DNA from: G020348385 sp964580235
GTDB taxonomy: Bacteria > Acidobacteriota > Aminicenantia > Aminicenantales > Aminicenantaceae
Assembly: GCA_964580235.1 (NCBI GenBank)
Contig: CAZOJY010000161.1
Location: 1 to 5,688 of the forward strand
Direction of reading: 5' to 3'
DNA length: 5,688 nt
Shown: positions 1 through 5,688 of the stretch, piece after piece
How the letters are laid out: the number at the start of each line of letters is the position of its first letter
How positions within the stretch are numbered: the stretch's first letter is position 1
Translations under genes and position numbers: made by a program
The notes under the pieces: generated by a model
Seen by the model: only the letters and a program-made list of their open reading frames with translations
The model's database searches: none
Told to the model about the DNA's origin: nothing

Positions 1-11
1 ACAGCCACAGC

Positions 12-45
12 TTCACATGCTGCGCCGCGCATATCCATTTGTGAA
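12..45. repeat. Weak inverted repeat upstream of the kinase gene
   Basis: TTCACA at 12-17 is the reverse complement of TGTGAA at 40-45, separated by 22 bases. The spacer contains a smaller GC-rich dyad, TGCG (21-24) and CGCA (28-31). It could be an operator or an RNA hairpin, but the arms are only six bases and a match of this size can arise by chance. The half-sites point the opposite way to a CRP-type TGTGA-N6-TCACA site, so I do not assign it to that regulator. Confidence 0.2.
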
Positions 46-60
46 TAATCCAGGTGTATT

Positions 61-66
61 AAGGGG
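61..66 (+). promoter_or_regulatory. Distant Shine-Dalgarno for the kinase gene
   Basis: AAGGGG is the only purine-rich, anti-16S-like motif before the ATG at 81. It lies 14 bases from that start, longer than the usual 5 to 9. An ATG at 68 is closer but out of frame and stops after three codons (M-N-I-stop). An in-frame TGA at 69-71 rules out any start upstream of 81. The next in-frame methionine is residue 66, inside the kinase glycine loop. The ATG at 81 is therefore the right start despite the poor spacing, and initiation may be weak or coupled to upstream translation. Confidence 0.5.
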
Positions 67-80
67 AATGAACATATAAA

Positions 81-3000
81 ATGAAGTGCCCTCATTGTGA
101 AACACAAAATCCGGAAGATTCCCAGTTTTGCATCAATTGTGCTACGCCGTTTACTTTTTCTGATGAAACTTTAGCCGCCGATCATGAAACCATCCTCTTT
201 CCCAAGAGGCAATTCAAACCTGAAAAAATTTTTGCTGGCAGATATGAAATAGTTAAAGAGCTTGGCAGGGGCGGCATGGGAGTGGTGTACAAAGCCAAGG
301 ATAATAAACTAAAACGTTTTGTTGCTCTAAAGTTTTTGCCTTCTTCACTCAGCAGCCATGAAGATGCCAAGCTGCGTTTTATCCGGGAAGCCCAGACAGC
401 CTCAATTCTTGACCATCAGAACATATGCACTATACATGAGATCGATGAGACCGAAGATGGCCAGATGTATATCGCCATGGCTTACTATGAGGGAGAAACA
501 CTGAAAAAAAAGATCAAGGAAGGGGCAGTCCCTTTAGCTGAGGCAATAGAGATCGTGATCCAGACTGCTCAGGGATTGTCCAAGGCACACAGTGAGGGAA
601 TAGTACATCGGGATATCAAACCAGCTAACATCATAGAAACAAGTGATCGAGTCATGAAAATTGTTGATTTTGGTCTTGCCAAACTGGCCAGTGAGGCAAG
701 ACCAAGCCTGACATCATCAATGATAGGCACTCCGGCATACATGTCTCCCGAGCAGGCCATGGGAGAAAGTTTGGACCAGCGCATAGACTTGTGGTCTCTG
801 GGTGTTGTGTTTTATGAATTGCTGACAGGACATCTTCCGTTTCAAGGAGAAAACGAGCAATCGATGTTGCATGCGATTATCCACAAAACGCCTGAATCCC
901 CCATAGATTTGAAGAAAGATATTCCGGTGGAGGCAGAACGTATTGTCTTGAAGTGTCTGCGAAAACAAGCAGAGAGGCGGTATCAATCAGCAGACCGGCT
1001 CATATCGGACTTAACCAAGCTTAGAATTTCTCTGGAGAAGGAAAAAGAAGATTTGGATGCAAAGAAAAGATTGGAAGCTGGAAGGGAATCGGAACGGCGG
1101 CAAGCTACTGTTCTTTCCGGCGAAATACTCGGTTATTCTGAGGTTCTAGAAAGCCTGGATACAGAAGACGCCGCTTTAGTGATCAATCGCTGTTTTGCGA
1201 TGATAGAATCTGTTCTCAGTAAATACGAAAGCCGGATAGATGAGATCACGGGTGGGAGTTTTATGGCGTCCTTTGGTATCCCCCTGGCTGTAGAGGATGC
1301 ACCGAAAAAGGCGATAAATGCGGCTATAGAGTTACGTAACAGCATGGATACATTCAACAAGAAAGAGAACGTCAGGATTCCTCTGGATGTTCGGATCGGA
1401 GTCAATTCCGGTACAGTTGTAGCAGGCGTCGGCAGCACAGACAAAGTGTACTCAGTCATAGGTGAGGATGTTAATCTTGCCTATAAATTGAGAGATATCA
1501 GTACAAAAAATAATATCTACGTCGGTCCCTTAACCTACAGATACACGAAGAACGATTTTGAATTTGAGACTTTAGAGTCCGTATCCCTAAAAGGCAGAAC
1601 AGAGCCTATCACTGTATTCAGACTTTTATCAGTTAAGGAGAAGGTGTACAGAGCCCGATTGGGAGCGGAACGGATGATCTACTCCGATATGGTGGGCAGA
1701 GGAAACGAGCTGGATAAGCTCAAACTGCATGTGCTCAAAGCCATTAATGGGGAAGGATCGATTGTGAATATAATCGGGGAAGCCGGCATAGGAAAATCTC
1801 GCCTTGTTTCAGAGTTGAATCGAATAGATGAAATGAAGAAAGTTATTCTGATGAGAGGAAGGGCTTTATCCATCGGTTCAAACCTGAGTTTTCATCCCGT
1901 TATTGATATCTTGAAGAGTTGGGCTCGGATAAAAGAAGAAGATCCTCCCACTGCTTCTGCCCAGAAAATTGAAAAAGTCATCAGGAATGTGATTCCGGAG
2001 GAAGTGTCAGAGATTTTTCCTTTTATTGCAACCCTGATGGGGATAAAACTTTCAGGAAAACATGCAGAGCGGATCAAGGGAATAGAGGGAGATGCCCTGG
2101 AAAAACTCATCCTGAAAAACTTTCGTGATCTTATCGCTAGGTCATCAGACATCAAACCCCTGGTATTTGTGCTCGAAGATCTTCATTGGGCTGACTCAAC
2201 CTCTGTCAATTTGTTTGAATCCCTTTTTAGATTGGCAGAGAGCAAAAGCATTCTGTTTATCAATGTGATGCGGCCGGATTATGAGACGAGTGAGCGCATA
2301 TTAAGGACTATCAGAAACAGGTATCCTGCTTTTTCTACTGAAATTCATTTGGAGCCTCTGGAGGACAGTCAATGTGAAGCCTTGATCGGAAATCTTCTCA
2401 ATGTGGAAGCTCTTCCTATCCGAATAAAAGAACTCATTGCACGGCGTGCAGAAGGGAATCCCTTTTTCATTGAAGAGGTGGCCCGATCATTCATCGATGA
2501 CGGAGTTGTGGAAATTGAGAACGGCCGCTTCAGAGTGACTGAAAAAATCGATTCGGTGGTCATTCCCGAGACCATAAACGATGTCATAATGGCGCGTGTT
2601 GATAAGCTGGGAGAACAGACAAAATCCTTGTTGAGAATCGCATCTGTTATCGGTAGAAATTTCTTCTACAAGATTCTGGTGGAAGTGGCCAAAGGTGACG
2701 AAGAAATCGATGACAGGCTTGAACATTTAAAGGAAGTTCAGCTCATCAAAGAGCGACGCAGGATGAAGGAGCTTGAGTACCTGTTTAAACATGCTCTTGC
2801 CTGGGATGCTGTGTATAATTCCATTCTTCTCAAAAAAAGGAATCAACTGCATCTTGACGTAGCTCGTTCCATTGAATCCGTATTTTGTGAAAGACTCCAT
2901 GAATTTTACGGAATGCTCGCCCTTCATTACACTAGAGGTGAGAATCCAGAAAAATCAGAAGAATATTTAATTAAAGCGGGTGAAGAAGCGCTAAAAACTG

Positions 3001-4499
3001 CTGCTTCTATTGAAGCACTGAGCTACTTTCAGGAGGCATTAAGCCTCTATCTAAAGAAACATGGTGATGCGGGTGATCCTGAAAAAATCTCTCGTCTTGA
3101 AAAATCTATTGCGCTTGCACTATATAACAAAGGGCACTATGCAGAATCCTTGAAATATCTTGATAATGTCCTAGATTATTTAGGTGAAAAACGCCCAAAA
3201 AATAAATTAGTCTCTGTAATCAATCTTCTATTAAATCTTTCCAATGTGTTGCTAAATCTCTATATTCCGCGAAAAAAGAAAAACCTTAGTCCTACAGCTA
3301 AGGATAATGAAGTTGCGGATCTGATGTATAAAAGGGGAGAAGCATTATCTTCCTTAGACAGGACTCGTTTCTTCATGGATTCTATTGGACTTATAAGAAG
3401 GCTCAATAAACTAGATTTATCTGGAATAGAAAATGGAACTACGCATTATGCAGCTAGCAGCGCCCTTTTTTCCGTATCTGGGATATCATTTCCTATAAGT
3501 AAAAAGATATTGGATTATTCCAGCAGTTTTATTGATAAAAGAGACAAGAAATCGCTTTTCCGCATTAATGTCTACCAGTTATTGCACGACTACTTGGCTG
3601 GGAATTGGGATAAGGACTTTGAATACAACCAAAATATCATTGATCGCATGTTAAACATAGGTGATCTATTTTTAACTCGTATTCAACTCGTTTGGAGTGG
3701 TTTAATAAAATTGGAACAAGGGAATTTCGATGACGCAAGCATTTTAGTGGAAAAACTCAATGAAATTGGGAAAGAATATGAGCATGATGGAGCCATTTCG
3801 AGTAAATATTCACTTAATACAATTCTATTGTTGAAAAAAAGACAATTAAACGATGCTCTTGAAGAGGCAAGCAAGGGTATTGATGTTCAAAAAAGCATGC
3901 ACAAAATCCATCATTTATTAGAAATGCTGGCAGTAAAAATAAATATACTGACAATTCTGAAGGATATGGATGCGGCAGCAACTACATTAATAGAGGCAAA
4001 GGAACTTATATCTCGCGAAAGGCACATCACTCCTTATTACATAGCCCATTTCCTACTCAGCCAATTCCTATTTGATCTTTGCTTGTTTGAAGAATCGATA
4101 AAATCTAATGAAGAATCGAAAATATCAAAATTGCGTAAGAAGTCGTATCAAAGTGGGAAAGCTGCGCAAAAAAACGCTAGGAAATATGCTGCAAATAAAA
4201 CAGAAGTATTTAGATACAAGGGTGTATATTACTGGCTAGCTGGGAAGCAAAAAAATGCTCTTAGATGGTGGAGAAAAAGCATTAATATTGGCAAAGAACT
4301 GCAGGCATTACCTGAACTTGCTAGGACATATATGGAAATAGGAAAGAGACTGATGGAGAAAAAGAACAGGTTTGATGAAATGGATGGTAAAGAATATAAA
4401 TGGTATTTGAATGAGTCGGAAAAGATATTTAAGAAATTGGATTTGGAGTGGGATATTGAAGAGATAAGTAAACTGCGGCCATTTGAGGAAGATAAATAG
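81..4499 (+). CDS. Zinc ribbon-Ser/Thr kinase-pseudocyclase-STAND ATPase-TPR regulator
   Basis: This is a 1472-residue, probably cytoplasmic signalling protein with no signal peptide. Residues 3-20 form a zinc ribbon (C3, C6, C17, C20). A complete Hanks kinase follows at about 55-315: glycine loop GRGGMGVVY (62-70), Lys84, Glu103, HRDIKPAN with Asp178 and Asn183, DFG at 196-198, SPE at 222-224, Asp236 and Arg300. All catalytic residues are present; S204, S209, T211-S213 and T217 are possible phosphosites. A charged linker (316-342) leads to a class III cyclase-like domain (about 340-515) whose first metal Asp is Glu348, second metal Asp is Gly392, substrate Lys is Glu388 and transition-state Arg is Lys469; only Asn465 remains. 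It is probably catalytically dead. The ATPase (about 536-900) has Walker A GEAGIGKS (566-573), Walker B LVFVLED (694-700), N728/R731 and the family motif EGNPFFIEE (791-799). Residues from about 945 to the end are TPR-like helices. It resembles kinase versions of cyclase/AAA/TPR regulators. Ligand and targets are unknown. Confidence 0.93.
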   Translation: MKCPHCETQNPEDSQFCINCATPFTFSDETLAADHETILFPKRQFKPEKIFAGRYEIVKELGRGGMGVVYKAKDNKLKRFVALKFLPSSLSSHEDAKLRFIREAQTASILDHQNICTIHEIDETEDGQMYIAMAYYEGETLKKKIKEGAVPLAEAIEIVIQTAQGLSKAHSEGIVHRDIKPANIIETSDRVMKIVDFGLAKLASEARPSLTSSMIGTPAYMSPEQAMGESLDQRIDLWSLGVVFYELLTGHLPFQGENEQSMLHAIIHKTPESPIDLKKDIPVEAERIVLKCLRKQAERRYQSADRLISDLTKLRISLEKEKEDLDAKKRLEAGRESERRQATVLSGEILGYSEVLESLDTEDAALVINRCFAMIESVLSKYESRIDEITGGSFMASFGIPLAVEDAPKKAINAAIELRNSMDTFNKKENVRIPLDVRIGVNSGTVVAGVGSTDKVYSVIGEDVNLAYKLRDISTKNNIYVGPLTYRYTKNDFEFETLESVSLKGRTEPITVFRLLSVKEKVYRARLGAERMIYSDMVGRGNELDKLKLHVLKAINGEGSIVNIIGEAGIGKSRLVSELNRIDEMKKVILMRGRALSIGSNLSFHPVIDILKSWARIKEEDPPTASAQKIEKVIRNVIPEEVSEIFPFIATLMGIKLSGKHAERIKGIEGDALEKLILKNFRDLIARSSDIKPLVFVLEDLHWADSTSVNLFESLFRLAESKSILFINVMRPDYETSERILRTIRNRYPAFSTEIHLEPLEDSQCEALIGNLLNVEALPIRIKELIARRAEGNPFFIEEVARSFIDDGVVEIENGRFRVTEKIDSVVIPETINDVIMARVDKLGEQTKSLLRIASVIGRNFFYKILVEVAKGDEEIDDRLEHLKEVQLIKERRRMKELEYLFKHALAWDAVYNSILLKKRNQLHLDVARSIESVFCERLHEFYGMLALHYTRGENPEKSEEYLIKAGEEALKTAASIEALSYFQEALSLYLKKHGDAGDPEKISRLEKSIALALYNKGHYAESLKYLDNVLDYLGEKRPKNKLVSVINLLLNLSNVLLNLYIPRKKKNLSPTAKDNEVADLMYKRGEALSSLDRTRFFMDSIGLIRRLNKLDLSGIENGTTHYAASSALFSVSGISFPISKKILDYSSSFIDKRDKKSLFRINVYQLLHDYLAGNWDKDFEYNQNIIDRMLNIGDLFLTRIQLVWSGLIKLEQGNFDDASILVEKLNEIGKEYEHDGAISSKYSLNTILLLKKRQLNDALEEASKGIDVQKSMHKIHHLLEMLAVKINILTILKDMDAAATTLIEAKELISRERHITPYYIAHFLLSQFLFDLCLFEESIKSNEESKISKLRKKSYQSGKAAQKNARKYAANKTEVFRYKGVYYWLAGKQKNALRWWRKSINIGKELQALPELARTYMEIGKRLMEKKNRFDEMDGKEYKWYLNESEKIFKKLDLEWDIEEISKLRPFEEDK
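4372..4400 (+). promoter_or_regulatory. Possible sigma70-like promoter inside the kinase 3' end
   Basis: TTGATG (4372-4377) and TATAAA (4395-4400) are separated by exactly 17 bases and match the TTGACA and TATAAT consensus at four and five of six positions. The pair lies about 110 bases before the methyltransferase start, so it could give that gene transcription independent of the long first gene. The surrounding DNA is AT-rich and coding, where such matches are common by chance, and the host's sigma consensus is unknown. Confidence 0.2.
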
Positions 4500-4501
4500 G
4501 A
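4498..4501 (+). promoter_or_regulatory. Shine-Dalgarno overlapping the upstream stop codon
   Basis: AGGA begins inside the TAG stop of the kinase gene (4497-4499) and ends seven bases before the ATG at 4509, a good spacing. Because the site sits within the terminating ribosome's footprint, translation of the methyltransferase is probably coupled to that of the regulator. This supports the start at 4509 over the later in-frame methionine at residue 25, which would cut into the N-terminal domain. Confidence 0.65.
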
Positions 4502-4508
4502 AATTAAT

Positions 4509-5654
4509 ATGAAAATAGAAAGAATAGCCAAACTTCTAGATAAAAGAAGCAAGCTGCCAATTGCCTTAAGCATAGGGACAATGGAGGGGAAAAGTATTAC
4601 TATTGGAAGAGAAAAACCTGAGTTTAAGATAATAATTAAGAATAAGAATGGTCTAAGGGCAATAAAATCATTAAATGAACTGAAAGTGGCTGAAGCCTAC
4701 ATAAAAGGTGATTTAGATTTAGAGGGTGACTTCGTAAAAGCTATGTCAATAAGGCACGCGCTGGCAGATCGAAACACATGGATAAAGGTATGGAGACGGC
4801 TTGCGCCGATGATATTTGGACGAGTAAGACTAAATCCAAAATGGGTTGCCAAGCATTATGATTTAAACAATATACAATTAAAGCTCATTGATAGAAAATA
4901 CGATACGTATACCCAAGGTATATATGAAAGCGATAATGATAGCGCAGAAGAGGGCGCCGAAAGGAAATTAGAAGTCGCTTTCCAGTCGCTGCGCCTCAAG
5001 CCTGATGACTCCGTGCTTGACATCGGCTGCGGTTGGGGCGGATTCTTGCGTTTCGCCGCTCGCAAGGGTGCTCATGTTACTGGCATTACCTTATCTAAGG
5101 ATCAAAAGCAATACGTTGAGGATTTAATTAAAGAAAACAATTTCAATGCGGAAGTACTGTACCAAGACTTTTTTACCTTTCAGCCTAAAAAGGAATATGA
5201 TGGCATCGTCATAATGGGAGTGCTTGAGGACCTATCTGATTATCCGCGCGTAATGAGCAAGCTACCGAGTTTCTTGAAATCCGGCGGGCGAATTTATCTA
5301 GACTTTTCTGCTTCAAAAACGCCTTTTGGTACATCTAGCTTCACCACCAAGTATGTTTGGCCAGGCACGTTTCGGCCAGTGTATATGCCTCAACTCATTG
5401 ATGCCATAAGAAAGTCTCCGTTTGAGATCGTTGCCATTTATAATGACCGCCGAAACTATTATATCTGGGGCAAGAAAGGGCATGATCGTTGGATGAAAAT
5501 GAAAAACGAAATTATTATGCAGACAGACGAGCAATTCTGGCGTATGTTCCGGATCATCCTGGCTGGAGTAGCAGGCAGTATGAGTAGTCCCTCCTATGCT
5601 CTGACCGCATACCGGATGCTGCTGGAACTGCCGAAAGATATCGTTATGGTCTAA
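4509..5654 (+). CDS. CFA synthase-family SAM-dependent methyltransferase
   Basis: This 381-residue protein is close to the family's usual length. Members transfer a methyl or methylene group from S-adenosylmethionine to unsaturated acyl chains of membrane phospholipids. The N-terminal domain (about 1-105) includes AEAYIKGDLDLEGDF (61-75), typical of CFA synthases. KHYDLNN (115-121) marks the start of the catalytic domain. Motif I is VLDIGCGWGG (169-178), followed by GITLSKDQ (192-199), KYVWPG (281-286) and a C-terminal helical segment (about 341-375). Compared from memory with E. coli Cfa, bicarbonate-site Cys139 is Gln136, His266 is Asp265 and Ile268 is Ser267, while Glu239 (Glu240) and the Tyr317 region (Y317/Y318) are kept. 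It may therefore do a different reaction, such as plain methylation of a lipid, and I give no cfa symbol. I have the impression that a divergent CFA-like clade shares these changes, but could not check. There is no transmembrane segment, so membrane contact is probably peripheral. The gene starts nine bases after the regulator gene. The first part of the gene is generally AT-rich and base composition rises sharply near base 4975. Confidence 0.88.
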   Translation: MKIERIAKLLDKRSKLPIALSIGTMEGKSITIGREKPEFKIIIKNKNGLRAIKSLNELKVAEAYIKGDLDLEGDFVKAMSIRHALADRNTWIKVWRRLAPMIFGRVRLNPKWVAKHYDLNNIQLKLIDRKYDTYTQGIYESDNDSAEEGAERKLEVAFQSLRLKPDDSVLDIGCGWGGFLRFAARKGAHVTGITLSKDQKQYVEDLIKENNFNAEVLYQDFFTFQPKKEYDGIVIMGVLEDLSDYPRVMSKLPSFLKSGGRIYLDFSASKTPFGTSSFTTKYVWPGTFRPVYMPQLIDAIRKSPFEIVAIYNDRRNYYIWGKKGHDRWMKMKNEIIMQTDEQFWRMFRIILAGVAGSMSSPSYALTAYRMLLELPKDIVMV

Positions 5655-5688
5655 GCTAAACTCTTCTTCTGTGCGGATTCGCGTCCCG
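5655..5688. other. Short 3' flank without recognisable features
   Basis: The 34 bases after the methyltransferase stop show no hairpin followed by a T-run and no start codon with a ribosome-binding site. Whether the operon continues cannot be seen. Confidence 0.5.

Larger units (their letters stand above)
1..80 (+). other. Leader; possibly the tail of an upstream gene
   Basis: This short stretch precedes the first gene. The frame starting at base 2 is open from the window edge to a TAA at 77-79, one base before the ATG at 81, and would read as about 25 residues ending in RGMNI. It could be the C-terminus of an upstream gene in the same operon, but 25 open codons can occur by chance. The opposite strand is also open and could begin a divergent gene at an ATG read from base 38. 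I recognise neither peptide. No convincing -35/-10 promoter pair is visible here. Which reading is right cannot be settled without sequence upstream. Confidence 0.25.

Noticed and set aside
504..511. A8 run in the kinase domain (also A7 runs near 2833, 3835 and 4170) as programmed frameshift sites
   Set aside because: The main frame reads straight through with conserved domains on both sides of the first run, there is no evident stimulatory structure, and such runs are expected from Lys codons in AT-rich DNA.
1254..1256. Gly392 in place of the second metal Asp as a sequencing error
   Set aside because: The codon GGG needs two base changes from an Asp codon, and three other catalytic positions in the same domain are also changed, so a single read error does not explain it.
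1133..1459. Open frame of 108 codons on the minus strand
   Set aside because: It lies wholly inside the cyclase-like region of the kinase gene, shows no domain, and is a shadow of that frame.
3207..3281. Hydrophobic stretch at residues about 1043-1062 as a transmembrane helix
   Set aside because: It is interrupted by several Asn and Ser residues and lies among TPR-like helices. It also resembles, from memory, a conserved amphipathic section of related soluble cyclase/AAA/TPR regulators.
4229..4573. Open frame of 114 codons on the minus strand across the gene junction
   Set aside because: It is antisense to two well-supported genes. Its Ser/Leu/Ile-rich composition is what the reverse complement of AT-rich, Lys/Glu-rich coding DNA gives, and it has no recognisable motif.
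5655..5688. Rho-independent terminator after the methyltransferase
   Set aside because: No stable hairpin followed by a T-run is visible in the 34 available bases.

Overview
The window holds two complete genes on the + strand, placed as a tight pair, with short ends of about 80 and 34 bases. There is no RNA gene, mobile element, CRISPR array or recognisable terminator. The organism cannot be named from this sequence. The base composition is moderate to AT-rich, and the first protein is a zinc-ribbon, Ser/Thr-kinase, cyclase-like, ATPase, helical-repeat fusion. Such fusions are, to my knowledge, typical of signalling-rich Gram-negative lineages such as deltaproteobacterial groups, Acidobacteria and Planctomycetes relatives, and many uncultured candidate phyla. 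That placement is inference.

Layout. Bases 1-80 are a leader with a weak inverted repeat and an uncertain open frame. Bases 81-4499 encode a 1472-residue multidomain regulator. In order it has a CxxC/CxxC zinc ribbon, a complete Hanks-type kinase, a charged linker, a class III nucleotidyl cyclase-like domain that has lost most catalytic residues, a STAND/AAA-type ATPase with good Walker A and B motifs, and a long alpha-helical TPR-like tail. Bases 4509-5654 encode a 381-residue SAM-dependent methyltransferase of the cyclopropane-fatty-acyl-phospholipid synthase (CFA) family. Its SAM site is canonical, but several bicarbonate-site residues are substituted. Only 9 bases separate the genes, and the second ribosome-binding site overlaps the first stop codon, so the two are very probably co-transcribed and translationally coupled.

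How they may work together (inference). The large protein looks like a cytoplasmic signal integrator. Its helical tail would sense or scaffold, its ATPase would switch, its pseudo-cyclase might bind a ligand or act as a structural relay, and its kinase would give the output. The neighbouring lipid-modifying enzyme is the obvious candidate target or co-regulated partner, which would suggest signal-controlled membrane lipid methylation. The most notable points are the degenerate cyclase inside an otherwise intact kinase-ATPase fusion, the altered active site of the CFA-like enzyme, their coupling, and an AT-rich stretch that spans the gene junction.
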